From CAXMST01 sp963700785 (lineage in GTDB: Bacteria > Actinomycetota > Thermoleophilia > Solirubrobacterales > 70-9), in assembly GCA_963700785.1 (NCBI GenBank), contig CAVOYZ010000012.1, positions 69,054-133,053 on the forward strand: DNA of 64,000 nucleotides, read 5' to 3'. The notes beneath the pieces were generated by a model. The model made no database searches and was not told the DNA's origin. It saw only the letters and a list, made by a program, of their open reading frames with translations. Shown here piece after piece: positions 23,881 to 33,177 of this stretch; position 1 is the first letter of the stretch, and each line of letters starts with the position of its first letter. The translations under genes and the position numbers were made by a program.

Positions 23881-25983
23881 TTGACTGAGTTCCTGACCGA
23901 TTACGGCGTCCTGATCGCGCTCGTCTGCGCCGGCGCCGGCGTCCTCTACGGGCTGCTCGTGACGCAGGCCCTGCTCGCGAAGTCCCCGGGGAATGATCGA
24001 ATGCAGGAGATCTCCGGGGCGGTCCAGGAGGGCGCCCAGGCATATCTCAGGCGCCAGTACTCGATCATCGCCGCGGTGGCCATCCCGCTCGCGATCGCGA
24101 TCGTCTTCCTGCAGAACGTCGAGACCGGGATCGGCTTCGTGATCGGCGGGATCCTGTCGGGGGCTGCGGGCTTCATCGGGATGAACGTCTCGGTCCGCGC
24201 CAACGCCCGCGTCGCCGAGGCGTCCCGCGGCGGTGTCGGGCCCGGCCTCGACGTCGCCTTCAAGGGCGGCTCGGTCACCGGCCTGCTGGTCGTCGGCCTG
24301 GCGCTGCTCGGCGTTGCCGGCTACTTCGGCGTTCTCGTGCTCGCCGATCAGACCGACAAGGAGGCTGTCGACGCGCTGATCGGGCTCGGCTTCGGCGGCT
24401 CGCTGATCAGCGTCTTCGCCCGGCTCGGCGGCGGGATCTTCACCAAGGCCGCCGACGTCGGCGCCGATCTGGTCGGCAAGGTCGAAGCCGGGATTCCCGA
24501 GGACGACCCCCGGAACCCTGCCGTGATCGCCGACAACGTCGGCGACAACGTCGGCGATTGCGCCGGCATGGCCGCCGACCTGTTCGAGACCTACGCGGTC
24601 ACAGCGGTCGCGGTGATGCTGCTCGGCCTGCTCAGCTTCAACGTCGAGGTCTCGCGTGAGGTCGCGCTGTTCCCGCTGGTGATCGGCGGCGTCGCGATCC
24701 TCGCTTCGATCATCGGCGCGCTGAGCGTCAAGACCAGCACCGGCAACGTCGAGGGCGCGCTCTACAAGGGCCTGATCGTCAGCGGCGTGATCAGCGCGGC
24801 GGCCTTCTACCCGGTCACCAACTGGCTGATGTCGGACCCGCTCGATCTCGGCGTGCTCGACCCGGGCAGCGCCCTGGCCGATGCCTCGGTCACCGGCCTC
24901 TGGATCTGCGCCCTGATCGGCATCGCCGTGACCGCCGGGCTGTTCGTGATCACCGACTACTACACGTCGACCAGGTTCCGCCCGGTCAGGACAATCGCCG
25001 AGGCCTCGCAGACCGGTCACGCGACCAACATCATTCAGGGTCTCGCCCAGGGGTTCCAGGCAACCGCCCTGCCGGCAATCCTGATCGCTGTGGCCGTCCT
25101 GGTCGCGAACGAGCTCGCCGGCGTCTATGGGATCGGCGTCGCGGTCATGGGCCAGCTCTCGCTGACCGGATTGATCGTCGCGCTCGATGCGTTCGGCCCG
25201 ATCACCGACAACGCCGGGGGCATTGCGGAGATGGCCGAGATGCCGCAGGAGGTCCGCGACGTGACCGACCCGCTCGACGCGGTCGGCAACACGACCAAGG
25301 CCGTGACCAAGGGCTACGCGATCGGTTCGGCGGTGCTCGCCGCGCTGGTGCTGTTCAAGGCCTTCCAGATCGAGCTCGACGAGGAGGCTGGGGAGGGCGG
25401 CGTTGCCGGCCTTGCGGGCCCCGACGGGTTCTTCGCGCTTGGCGATCCGGCGGTGCTGATCGGCCTGTTGATCGGCGGCATGATGGTCTATCTGTTCGCG
25501 GCGCTCTCGATCGAGGCCGTCGGCCGCGCCGGCGGCCAGGTGGTCGAGCAGGTGCGAAAGCAGTTCCGCGAACACCCGGGGATCATGGAGGGGACCGAGA
25601 AGCCCGACTACGGGGACACGGTCGCGATCGTGACTGCGTCGGCGCAGCGGGAGATGATCCTCCCATCGCTGATTCCGATCGTGATTCCGGTCGTCGTCGG
25701 GCTGATCAGCGCTCAGGCGCTCGGCGGCCTGCTGATCGGCGTGATCGTCGTCGGCTTCTTCGCCGCCGTCTCGATGACCGCGGGCGGCGGTGCCTGGGAC
25801 AACGCGAAGAAGCTGATCGAGGACGGCGCCTACGGCGGCAAGGGCTCGGAGGCCCACGCTGCCTCGGTGACCGGCGACACGGTCGGCGATCCCTACAAGG
25901 ACACGGCCGGTCCGGCGATCAACCCGATGATCAAGGTGGCGAACATCGTCGCCCTCCTGATGCTCCCGATCATCGCCCTGTAG
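23881..25983 (+). CDS. hppA: membrane-bound H+-translocating pyrophosphatase, K+-independent type
   Basis: A 700-residue polytopic protein. The TTG start is set by a strong GGAGGGAA sequence 6 nt upstream. Pyrophosphatase motifs are GGSLISVFARLGGGIFTKAADVGADLVGK, EDDPRNPAVIADNVGDNVGDCAGMAADLFETY (split by Mg-binding Asp residues), and the C-terminal GDTVGDPYKDTAGPAINPMIK. The segment GNTTKAVTKGYAIGSA has Lys where K+-dependent enzymes have Ala, placing it in the K+-independent class. It couples PPi hydrolysis to proton export across the membrane. It follows its own promoter and leader hairpin. Confidence 0.96.
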   Translation: MTEFLTDYGVLIALVCAGAGVLYGLLVTQALLAKSPGNDRMQEISGAVQEGAQAYLRRQYSIIAAVAIPLAIAIVFLQNVETGIGFVIGGILSGAAGFIGMNVSVRANARVAEASRGGVGPGLDVAFKGGSVTGLLVVGLALLGVAGYFGVLVLADQTDKEAVDALIGLGFGGSLISVFARLGGGIFTKAADVGADLVGKVEAGIPEDDPRNPAVIADNVGDNVGDCAGMAADLFETYAVTAVAVMLLGLLSFNVEVSREVALFPLVIGGVAILASIIGALSVKTSTGNVEGALYKGLIVSGVISAAAFYPVTNWLMSDPLDLGVLDPGSALADASVTGLWICALIGIAVTAGLFVITDYYTSTRFRPVRTIAEASQTGHATNIIQGLAQGFQATALPAILIAVAVLVANELAGVYGIGVAVMGQLSLTGLIVALDAFGPITDNAGGIAEMAEMPQEVRDVTDPLDAVGNTTKAVTKGYAIGSAVLAALVLFKAFQIELDEEAGEGGVAGLAGPDGFFALGDPAVLIGLLIGGMMVYLFAALSIEAVGRAGGQVVEQVRKQFREHPGIMEGTEKPDYGDTVAIVTASAQREMILPSLIPIVIPVVVGLISAQALGGLLIGVIVVGFFAAVSMTAGGGAWDNAKKLIEDGAYGGKGSEAHAASVTGDTVGDPYKDTAGPAINPMIKVANIVALLMLPIIAL

Positions 25984-26006
25984 CGCGGTACTCACCCTGC
26001 ATGCAC

Positions 26007-26034
26007 GACGGGCGGCCCGGCCGGGCCGCCCGTC
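26007..26034 (+). terminator. perfect 28-nt GC palindrome after hppA
   Basis: Bases 26007-26034 form a perfect inverted repeat (GACGGGCGGCCCGG and its complement) 23 nt after the hppA stop. It has no T-tract, so it may be an I-shaped actinobacterial terminator or an mRNA 3'-end stabiliser. Confidence 0.6.
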
Positions 26035-26079
26035 GCCGTGCCGCCGCGAGCCGGCGCGCGTCGCCGATGCCCCGGCGAC

Positions 26080-26085
26080 TACGAT
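26080..26085 (+). promoter_or_regulatory. -10 box TACGAT of the first TrkA gene
   Basis: TACGAT ends 6 nt before the GTG at 26092, identical in sequence and spacing to the box of the FmdB-like gene. Confidence 0.55.
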
Positions 26086-26091
26086 CGCCCG

Positions 26092-26541
26092 GTGTTCGTG
26101 CTCATCGTCGGTGTCGGTCGGGTCGGATCCTCGCTCGCGAGCAGGATGCTCGACGCCGGCCACGAGGTCTCGTGCGTCGACGAGGACCCCGAGGCGCTCG
26201 CGCGGCTCGAGGCCGGGCTCGGGCGGGGCTGGGTCGAGTCGGGTGGCAGCTTCACCGTCGGACAGGGCCTCGAGCTGGACGCGCTGCTCGCCGCGGGGAT
26301 CGAGCGTGCCGACGTGTTCATCGCCTCGACCAACGGTGACAACACCAACATCGTGATCTCCCAGATCGCCCGCCGCCGGTACGAGATCCGGACCGTGATC
26401 GCTCGCGTCCTCGACCCGCTGCGGGCCGAGTGGTACGAGCGTCAGGGCGTGCGGACGATCAGCCCGACGCGGGTCGCGATCGAGATGCTCGACGAGGCGG
26501 TGCGCGACCCCGGATCGCCGTCGTCGGAGGCCGAGGGATGA
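26092..26541 (+). CDS. TrkA/RCK_N domain protein, short
   Basis: 149 residues: a single RCK N-terminal Rossmann domain with VLIVGVGRVGSSLASRML, the acidic end of strand 2 (CVDEDPEAL), VFIASTNGDNTNIVISQIARRRY and VIARVLDP. There is no RCK_C domain. It regulates a K+ channel or transporter by binding NAD(H) or ATP, probably with the adjacent full-length TrkA protein, whose ATG overlaps this stop (ATGA). No Trk/Ktr pore subunit is visible in the window. Confidence 0.88.
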   Translation: MFVLIVGVGRVGSSLASRMLDAGHEVSCVDEDPEALARLEAGLGRGWVESGGSFTVGQGLELDALLAAGIERADVFIASTNGDNTNIVISQIARRRYEIRTVIARVLDPLRAEWYERQGVRTISPTRVAIEMLDEAVRDPGSPSSEAEG

Positions 26542-27269
26542 CCAGCCCGCCTTCGCCGATGAGGATCCTCGTGATCGGGGCGGGGAAGGTCGGCTGGAAC
26601 CTGACCCGGGAGCTGCTCGAGAAGGGTCACGACGTGAAGCTGGTCGAGCAGGACCGCGAGCGATTCCTCGTCGTCGAGCAGGAGCTCGAGCACCGGATCC
26701 TCTACGGCGATGCCTCCGAGCTCTGGGTGCTCGAGCGAGCCGGGATCGAAGCGGCCGACATGGTGATCGCGGTCACCGGTGACGATGAGGACAACCTGCT
26801 GATCTGCCAGGTCGCTCGCGAGAAGTACGCGGTCGACCGGATCATCGCCCGCTGCAACAACCCGCGCAACCGTCAGCACTTCGAGCTGCTCGACATCAAG
26901 CCGTACATCTCGGCCACGGACCTGATTCTGCGGCTGATCGAGCACGAGGTCCCGCGCTACGGGCTGATCCAGCTGCTCGATTTCCCCGAGCAGGGGCTGG
27001 AGATCATCGAGATGGCGCTCGGCGACGACTCGCCCGTGGTCGGCAAGCGAATCGGCGATCTCAGGATGCCGAGGGGGAGCCTGCTGATCTCGGTCTTGCG
27101 GGACGGTCGCGGTTTCGTGCCGAACCGGGACACGGAGCTGCTCCCCGGCGACGAGGTGCTGGCGGTGCTCGATCCCGAGCTCGAGCCGGAGCTGACCCGC
27201 TACCTGGGCGGGACCGATGACCCTGGGGCCGACGCCGGAGCCGACCAGCCGGCGCCCGCCGGTCGCTAG
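26538..27269 (+). CDS. TrkA family potassium uptake regulatory protein
   Basis: 243 residues. The RCK_N domain has ILVIGAGKVGWNLTRELLEKGHDVKLVE, MVIAVTGDDEDNLLICQVAREKY and RIIARCNNPRN. An RCK_C domain follows (GLEIIEMALGDDSPVVGKRIGDLRMPRGSLLISVLRDG, with LLPGDEVLAVL). A ~20-residue acidic/Pro tail ends the protein. It is cytoplasmic and gates a K+ transporter by ligand binding. The pair with the preceding single-domain RCK protein resembles the two-gene trkA units of actinobacteria. Confidence 0.9.
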   Translation: MTSPPSPMRILVIGAGKVGWNLTRELLEKGHDVKLVEQDRERFLVVEQELEHRILYGDASELWVLERAGIEAADMVIAVTGDDEDNLLICQVAREKYAVDRIIARCNNPRNRQHFELLDIKPYISATDLILRLIEHEVPRYGLIQLLDFPEQGLEIIEMALGDDSPVVGKRIGDLRMPRGSLLISVLRDGRGFVPNRDTELLPGDEVLAVLDPELEPELTRYLGGTDDPGADAGADQPAPAGR

Positions 27270-27272
27270 CTT
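27267..27272 (+). promoter_or_regulatory. -10 box TAGCTT of the FAD reductase gene
   Basis: TAGCTT includes the TAG stop of the TrkA gene and ends 6 nt before the ATG at 27279. The spacing fits, but the stop codon constrains the match. Confidence 0.4.
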
Positions 27273-27278
27273 CTGGGC

Positions 27279-28517
27279 ATGGCCGATCAGAGGGTCGACT
27301 ACCTGTTGGTGGGGGGCGGACTCGCCGCAGCCCAGTGCGCGGCCGAGCTGCGCAAGCGTGGGGCGGAGGGGTCGATCATGCTCGTCGGCCGCGAGCCCGA
27401 TCCCCCCTACGACCGGCCGCCGCTCTCGAAGGAGTACCTCCGGGGCGAGGGGCCTCGCGAGGAGTACCTCGCCCACGAGCGGTCCTGGTACGAGGACAAC
27501 GACGTCGAGCTGCTGACCGCGACCAGCGTCATGGGTCTCGACAGCGAGCGCCGGATCGCCAAGCTTCAGGGCAAGCGGGAGGTCGAGTTCGGCAAGGCGC
27601 TGATCGCGACCGGGGCGATGGTCAACGTCCTCCGCGTCGAGGGGGCCCAGCTCGACGGGATCAACTACCTGCGCGCGTTCGGCAACTCCGACGCGATCCG
27701 CGAGGACGTCGCGACGGCCGATCACGTGGGCGTGATCGGCGGCAGCTACATCGGTGCCGAGGTCGCCGCCTCGCTGACCGCCGGTGGCAAGTCCTGCACG
27801 ATCGCGATGCTCGAGGAGGTGCTCCTCTCCCGCGTCTTCGGAGACGAGGTCGGCCGCTACTTCCACGAGCTGCTCGAGTCGAAGGGGATCCGGATCCTCG
27901 GCGGCGAGGAGCTGGACAGCCTGCTCGGCGATCAGCGGGTCAGCGGCGTGCGGACCAAGAGCGGCCTCGAGTTCGATGCGGACGCGGTCGTGATCGGCGC
28001 CGGCGTCAAGCCGGACGTGATGCTCGCCCAACGGGGCGGCCTCGAGGTCGATGACGGCATCGTCGTCGACTCGGGGCTCGAGACCTCGGTCGAGGGAATC
28101 TTCGCCGCCGGCGACTGCGCCCGGTACCCGGCCGAGCGCTTCGGCGGCAGCCTCCGCATCGAGCACTGGGACGTCGCCTTCCAGCAGGGTCGCCATGCCG
28201 CCCGCAGCATGATCGGTGACAAGCAGCCGTACGAGGTGATCCCTTACTTCTTCAGCGACCTCGCGGACTGGGCCTCGCTCGAGTATGTCGGCTACGCGAA
28301 GGAGTGGGATCAGGTCGTCTTCCGCGGCGACCGCGAGGACGGGGCGTTCTCCGCCTGGTACCTGCGGGCGGGCAGGGTCGATGCCGCGCTCTCGGTCGGC
28401 CGTTCCGAGGATCTCGTCGAAGCTCGCCGGATGATCGAGGCGGCGGTGCCGCTGGACGATCCGGCGGCGCTCGGCGACCTCGGTTCGGACCTCGGCGAGA
28501 TCGGCTCCGGCGGCTGA
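27279..28517 (+). CDS. FAD/NAD(P)-dependent oxidoreductase (ferredoxin/rubredoxin reductase type)
   Basis: 412 residues. The FAD motif YLLVGGGLAAAQCAAELR is at the N-terminus, followed by PPYDRPPLSKEYLRG, the ATG motif (ALIATGA), and the NAD(P) site VGVIGGSYIGAEVAASL near residue 150. The second FAD motif is IFAAGDCARYP and a reductase C-terminal domain ends the protein. It belongs to the class I pyridine nucleotide-disulfide reductase family without a redox-active disulfide, likely passing electrons from NAD(P)H to a ferredoxin. No ferredoxin or oxygenase is next to it, so the partner is unknown. Confidence 0.9.
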   Translation: MADQRVDYLLVGGGLAAAQCAAELRKRGAEGSIMLVGREPDPPYDRPPLSKEYLRGEGPREEYLAHERSWYEDNDVELLTATSVMGLDSERRIAKLQGKREVEFGKALIATGAMVNVLRVEGAQLDGINYLRAFGNSDAIREDVATADHVGVIGGSYIGAEVAASLTAGGKSCTIAMLEEVLLSRVFGDEVGRYFHELLESKGIRILGGEELDSLLGDQRVSGVRTKSGLEFDADAVVIGAGVKPDVMLAQRGGLEVDDGIVVDSGLETSVEGIFAAGDCARYPAERFGGSLRIEHWDVAFQQGRHAARSMIGDKQPYEVIPYFFSDLADWASLEYVGYAKEWDQVVFRGDREDGAFSAWYLRAGRVDAALSVGRSEDLVEARRMIEAAVPLDDPAALGDLGSDLGEIGSGG

Positions 28518-28574
28518 CAACGCTCGATCCCGGCGGCTATCGTTTCCTGCCCCGGCGGCTCGCCGGGGCGGCGA

Positions 28575-28646
28575 TGGGGATTGGTGTAATCGGCAGCACG
28601 CGAGCTTCTGGTGTTCGTAGTCTAGGTTCGAGTCCTAGATCCCCAG
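28575..28646 (+). tRNA. tRNA-Gln (anticodon CTG)
   Basis: A 72-nt cloverleaf. The acceptor TGGGGAT pairs with ATCCCCA, with discriminator G. The anticodon stem CGAGC/GTTCG encloses the loop TTCTGGT with anticodon CTG. The T arm is CTAGG-TTCGAGT-CCTAG. The D arm TGGTGTAATCGGCAGCA resembles other bacterial tRNA-Gln. No CCA is encoded. Confidence 0.93.
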
Positions 28647-28690
28647 TTCTCCCGGCGCGGCACTCGGCAGGGTCGGGCCGCGACGGCCGT

Positions 28691-28696
28691 TACCCT
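28691..28696 (+). promoter_or_regulatory. -10 box TACCCT of the AP-repeat lipoprotein gene
   Basis: TACCCT ends 7 nt before the ATG at 28704. Confidence 0.5.
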
Positions 28697-28703
28697 GCAG
28701 AGG

Positions 28704-29408
28704 ATGAACGTTCGAGTCAGCCTGCTGCTCGCGGTCGGCGTGGCCGCTGCCCTGTTAGCCGGCGGCTGCGGCGGCGACGACTCGGCGCCGGTCGAGACGA
28801 TCAGCACGACTGCGACCGACTCGACGGGAGCCGCTGCCGGCGCCCTCGCGCAGTCGGAGGTGATCGCCGAGCTCGATTCGCGCTGCGCCGAGGCCAACGC
28901 TGCGATCGCCGGCCTCACGGCGGGGCCGGCGGGCGAGGACCTCGCCCTGCTGGCCACCCAGGAGGAGCAGATCACGCGCGGGCTGCTGGTCAGCATCAAT
29001 GAGCTCAACTCCCCGGATGATCCCGACGGCTCGCTCGGCCGCTACGCCGCGGCGCTGCGCAAGCAGGCCTCGATCAACTCCCAGCGCCAGCAGGCGGCGC
29101 AGTCGGGGGACACCGAGACCTATGACGCTCTCGGCGGCGAGCTGGCGCAGGCGAAGGCCGACGGCAGGGCCGCAGCCGAGGAGTACGGCTTCGAGGAGTG
29201 CGGCCAGGAGGGAACCGCGCTCGATCCCAGCACCTCCGGGGGCTCGGGAGGGTCCGCCGCGCCCGCGCCCGCGCCCGCGCCTGCTCCGGCGCCCGCGCCT
29301 GCTCCGGCGCCCGCGCCCCCGAGCGGTGGTACCGGCGGCGGCACCGGTGGTGGCGGCTCCGGCTCCGGCGGCGGCGGCGGTAGCTCCGGCGGCGTCAGCC
29401 CCGGCTGA
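28704..29408 (+). CDS. predicted lipoprotein with Ala-Pro repeat and Gly/Ser tail
   Basis: 234 residues. The signal peptide has a lipobox LAGGC (Cys ~22). A helical domain with ELDSRCAEANAAIAGL, ITRGLLVSINELNSPDDPDGSLGRYAAALRKQ and EEYGFEECG follows (two Cys that may pair). From about residue 185 come about ten tandem Ala-Pro dipeptides, then a Gly/Ser/Thr-rich tail. This is a surface-anchored protein with a rigid Pro spacer. Similar small helical lipoproteins are common in Solirubrobacterales, but I know no function. Confidence 0.72.
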   Translation: MNVRVSLLLAVGVAAALLAGGCGGDDSAPVETISTTATDSTGAAAGALAQSEVIAELDSRCAEANAAIAGLTAGPAGEDLALLATQEEQITRGLLVSINELNSPDDPDGSLGRYAAALRKQASINSQRQQAAQSGDTETYDALGGELAQAKADGRAAAEEYGFEECGQEGTALDPSTSGGSGGSAAPAPAPAPAPAPAPAPAPAPPSGGTGGGTGGGGSGSGGGGGSSGGVSPG

Positions 29409-29457
29409 GGACGCGCGAAGCCGGCCGGGCGCGCCGGCCAGGGCGCTGATCGAGGAT

Positions 29458-31401
29458 CTAGGCGGCCGACCTGCCCTGCCAGCTCCCATAGAGGCGAGCG
29501 TACGCACCGCCCGCCTCGAGCAGCTCGTCGTGGGTGCCACTCTCGACGATCCGGCCCCCGTCGAGCACCACGATCCTCGCCGCGTTGCGGATCGTCGATA
29601 GACGATGGGCGATGACGATCGCCGTACGGCCCGCGAGCAGCCGCCGCAGCCCCTGCTCGATCCGGCGCTCGGTGCGGACGTCGACGTTCGAGGTCGCCTC
29701 GTCGAGGATCAGGATCCGCGGCTCGGCCAGCAGCGCGCGAGCGAAGGCGATCATCTGGCGCTCACCCGCAGAGAGCTGAGAGCCGCGCTCGCCGACCTCG
29801 GTATCGAGGCCCTCGGGGAGCGCCGCCAGCATCTCCTCGGCGCCGACCGCCGCAAGCGCGGCCTCGATCTCCTCGGTCGCCGCCTCCGGCCTGCCGAAGG
29901 CGACGTTGTCGCGGATCGTGCCGCTGAACAGGAACCCCTCCTGAGGCACGATCCCGAGCTGGCTGCGGAGCGCCTCGGCGGAGAGCTCGCGGACATCGAT
30001 GCCGTCGACGGTCAGCCTGCCGCGCTGCGGATCGTAGAAGCGGGCGATCAACTTCGCCAGGGTCGACTTCCCGGCGCCGGTCTCGCCGACCAGCGCCACG
30101 GTCTGCCCCGGCAGCATCGTCAGGTCGATGTCCTGCAGCGCCCAGCCGGGCTCCGGCTCGGGCGCCCCGGGGTCGGGGGGGACGGCGTCCGGCTGGGCCG
30201 CGAGCGCCCGCCGGGCGTCCTCGGCGTAGGAGAACCAGACCCCCTCGAGCCTGATCTCGCCCCGGATCTCCCCGGGGTCGATCGCGTCGGGGGCGTCGGC
30301 GGTGTCGGGGCGGGTGTCGAGCAGGTCGAAGATCTTGTCGAGCGCCGCCATTCCCTGCTGGTAGGTCGTGTAGAGCTGGCTGATCTGCTGGATCGGATCG
30401 AAGAACGTCGCCAGGTAGCCGACGAACGAGATCAGGATGCCGATCTCGACCTGGCCGTCGATCACCTGATAGCCGCCGAACAGGAGGATCGCGGCGGTGC
30501 CGATCGAGCTCAGCAGCTCGACCGACGGGAAGTAGCTGGCGTTCAGGTAGACCGTCCGCAGGTTGGCCAGGCGGTTCTCCTCGTTGAGCCGGTCCATCTC
30601 CTCGATGTGGCGCGGCTCCTGACCGAAGCTGCGGACGACGCGGACGCCGCTCAGCGTCTCCTGCAGGTAGGCGGTGATGTTGGCGATCTTCTCGCGGGTC
30701 AGCCGGTAGGCGCCCGCCGAGGCGATCCTGAAGACGATGCTGGCGAGCGCCAGCAGCGGGAAGGTGAGGAAGGTGATCAGGGCGAGCTGGACGTCGAGGA
30801 CGAGCAGGATCACGACCACTCCGATCAGCGTCAGCGTGCTCGAGAACAGGGTCACGATGCCGTCGGTGACGAGCTGATCGAGCGCCTGCACGTCATTGGT
30901 CATGCGCGAGATCAAGACCCCGGGGCGGTTGCGCGTGTAGAAGCCGATCGACATCGCCTGCAGGTGCTCGTAGATCCGCTCGCGCAGATCCTGCAGGGCC
31001 CGCTGGCCGATCCATCCGACCAGGTAGGTCTGCACGTAGCCGGCGGCCCAGAGCGCCGCGGCCGAGACCAGGAAGACGATCACGATCACCGTCAGCGCGC
31101 CCGAGTCGCCGGCGACGATCCCGTCGTCGACCGCCCGGCCGGCCAGATACGGCGGCGCCAGCGCTGCCGCCGTCGCCACCAGCAGGGCGCCGAACATCAA
31201 CGCCACCCGGGCCCGGTAGGGGCGCAGGAGCCCGAGCATCCAGCGAACCTTGCGGGCCCGCTGATCCTCGCCGCGCAGGATCCGCCAGAGGTCGCGGAAC
31301 AGGTAGTAGGCGCCCTGCATCCCCTCGGTCGTCTCCGGCGTGCCCCGGTCCCCTTGCGGCTCGCGCCCGCGGTCGGCGCGCTTCGGTCTCCAGCGGCTCA
31401 C
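29458..31401 (-). CDS. ABC exporter half-transporter, catalytic-Glu subunit
   Basis: 647 residues: a ~55-residue charged N-terminus, a six-helix type IV exporter membrane domain (~60-350) and a nucleotide-binding domain. Walker A is GETGAGKST, the signature is LSAGERQ (Gly2 position altered from LSGGQ), Walker B is ILILDEATSNVD with an intact catalytic Glu, and the H-loop is IAHRLSTI. The linker before the NBD has an insert (QPDAVPPDPGAPEPEPG). The GTG start overlaps the stop of the partner gene (GTGA). With the partner it forms a heterodimeric multidrug- or lipid-type exporter. Substrate unknown. Confidence 0.93.
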   Translation of the reverse strand: MSRWRPKRADRGREPQGDRGTPETTEGMQGAYYLFRDLWRILRGEDQRARKVRWMLGLLRPYRARVALMFGALLVATAAALAPPYLAGRAVDDGIVAGDSGALTVIVIVFLVSAAALWAAGYVQTYLVGWIGQRALQDLRERIYEHLQAMSIGFYTRNRPGVLISRMTNDVQALDQLVTDGIVTLFSSTLTLIGVVVILLVLDVQLALITFLTFPLLALASIVFRIASAGAYRLTREKIANITAYLQETLSGVRVVRSFGQEPRHIEEMDRLNEENRLANLRTVYLNASYFPSVELLSSIGTAAILLFGGYQVIDGQVEIGILISFVGYLATFFDPIQQISQLYTTYQQGMAALDKIFDLLDTRPDTADAPDAIDPGEIRGEIRLEGVWFSYAEDARRALAAQPDAVPPDPGAPEPEPGWALQDIDLTMLPGQTVALVGETGAGKSTLAKLIARFYDPQRGRLTVDGIDVRELSAEALRSQLGIVPQEGFLFSGTIRDNVAFGRPEAATEEIEAALAAVGAEEMLAALPEGLDTEVGERGSQLSAGERQMIAFARALLAEPRILILDEATSNVDVRTERRIEQGLRRLLAGRTAIVIAHRLSTIRNAARIVVLDGGRIVESGTHDELLEAGGAYARLYGSWQGRSAA

Positions 31402-33167
31402 AGCTTCGCCACCTCCTCGCGCTCCTCGAGATCGCGCTGCAGGAAGGTCGTGTCGGCGAACCCGTGGTCGGCGATCTCCCGGTAGAGCTCGCAGCGGTCG
31501 AGCAGCTCGTCGTGGCTGCCGCGGTCGACGAGCCGGCCGCGGTCCATGACCACGACCTCGTCGGCGAGCGAGATCGTCGAGAGCCGGTGGGCGACGATGA
31601 AGGTCGTCCGGCCCTCGAGCGCTTCGCTCAGCCCGCGCTTGATCTCGGCCTCCGTCTGCGCGTCGACCGACGAGGTCGCGTCATCGAGGATCAGGATCCG
31701 TGGGTCCGCCAGCAGCGCCCGGGCGATCGCGATCCGCTGACGCTGCCCGCCGGAGAGGGTCAAGCCGCGCTCGCCGACGATCGTCGCGTAGCCGTCGGGC
31801 AGGCGGTCGATGAAGTCGTGGGCCTGCGCGCGCCGCGCGGCGAGCTCGATCTGCTCGGCCGTCGCCGAGGGGTTCGCGTAGGCGATGTTGTCGGCCACCG
31901 TGGCGCTGAACAGGAAGCTGTCATCGGCGACGAAGGCGATCTCGCTCCGCAGCGACTCGAGCTCCACCTGGCGCAGGTCGGCGCCGTCGATCCGGACGGT
32001 GCCCCCGGTCGGGTCATAGAGCCGGGCGAGCAGCGCCACCAGGCTCGTCTTGCCCGAGCCGCTTGGCCCGACCAGCGCGATCACCCGGCCCGCATCGACG
32101 TCGAGGTCGACCTCACTCAGCGCCTCCTCGGCTCCGGCGTACTGCAGCGAGACTTGGTCGATCTCGATCCTGCCGCCGCCGGCCGGCAGCGGCTCAGCGC
32201 CGGGGGCCGAGCTGATCGTCGGCTCGCGGTCGAGCACCTCGAACAGCCGGTTGCCGGAGGCGATCGCCCGCTGCGACATGCCGAGGGCGATTCCCAGGGT
32301 CCGCATCGGGCCGGTCAGCATCACGACATAGGTGTAGAAGGCGGTGAACTCGCCCAGCGTCAGGCTCCCGTTGATCACCTGGTTGCCGCCGACGAGCAGT
32401 ACCACCGCCAGTCCGAAGTTCGGCAGAAAGCCGATCAGGGGGTTGTAGAAGGCGCGCAGCCGGGTCGAGTAGACGTTCTGATCGAAGACCCGGTTGACCG
32501 AGCGGCGGAAGCGGCGCAGCATGTGCTCCTCGCGGGCGAACGCCTTGATCACCCTGACGCCCGAGACCGACTCCTCGGCCTCGGCGGTCAGCTCGGCGAT
32601 CCGCTGCTGGACCTCCTGCAGGGCCGGCCGCGACTGGCGGTTGTAGCGCGATGCCGTCCAGACGACGATCGGCACCGGGGCCAGCGCCAGCAGCGCCAGG
32701 GCCGGCTGCACGATGATCATCACCACGCCGACCAGCGTGATCGTGAGGAAGTTCTGGGTGAGGAAGATCAGGCCGTAGCCGAGGAAGAAGCGGATCGACT
32801 GCAGATCTACGGTCGCCCTCGACATCAGCTGCCCGGTCTGCTGGGTGTCGAAGAAGCCGAGCTCGAGCGCCTGCAGGTGGCGGTAGATCCGCGAGCGCAG
32901 GTCGAACTCGACCGCGAGCGAGACCTTGCCCGCAATCACCCGGCGGGTGACGGTCAGGCCGAGGCGGAGGATCCCGGCGCCGACGACCGCCGCGGCAAGC
33001 GGCAGCAGCTCGGCCCGGTCACCGGCCGTGATCGCGTCGATCGCGGTGCCGATCAGCCACGGGATCAGCACGGTGATGCCCATCGCGGCCCAGGCGAGCA
33101 CCAGCGACCCGATCACGCCCCTGCGGTAGGGGCGCAGGAAGGAGAGCAGGCGCCTGAAGGTGATCAT
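31398..33167 (-). CDS. ABC exporter half-transporter, degenerate-site subunit
   Basis: 589 residues, with a six-helix membrane domain then an NBD: Walker A GPSGSGKTS, canonical signature LSGGQRQ, and Walker B ILILDDATSSVD, with Asp replacing the catalytic Glu. Combined with the LSAGE signature of the partner, this gives one degenerate and one competent ATP site, the pattern known from heterodimeric exporters such as TM287/288 and BmrCD. ATG 33167 lies 11 nt after a minus-strand -10 box embedded in a palindromic operator, so this gene leads the two-gene operon. Confidence 0.94.
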   Translation of the reverse strand: MITFRRLLSFLRPYRRGVIGSLVLAWAAMGITVLIPWLIGTAIDAITAGDRAELLPLAAAVVGAGILRLGLTVTRRVIAGKVSLAVEFDLRSRIYRHLQALELGFFDTQQTGQLMSRATVDLQSIRFFLGYGLIFLTQNFLTITLVGVVMIIVQPALALLALAPVPIVVWTASRYNRQSRPALQEVQQRIAELTAEAEESVSGVRVIKAFAREEHMLRRFRRSVNRVFDQNVYSTRLRAFYNPLIGFLPNFGLAVVLLVGGNQVINGSLTLGEFTAFYTYVVMLTGPMRTLGIALGMSQRAIASGNRLFEVLDREPTISSAPGAEPLPAGGGRIEIDQVSLQYAGAEEALSEVDLDVDAGRVIALVGPSGSGKTSLVALLARLYDPTGGTVRIDGADLRQVELESLRSEIAFVADDSFLFSATVADNIAYANPSATAEQIELAARRAQAHDFIDRLPDGYATIVGERGLTLSGGQRQRIAIARALLADPRILILDDATSSVDAQTEAEIKRGLSEALEGRTTFIVAHRLSTISLADEVVVMDRGRLVDRGSHDELLDRCELYREIADHGFADTTFLQRDLEEREEVAKL

Positions 33168-33177
33168 CGAGGGCCGA

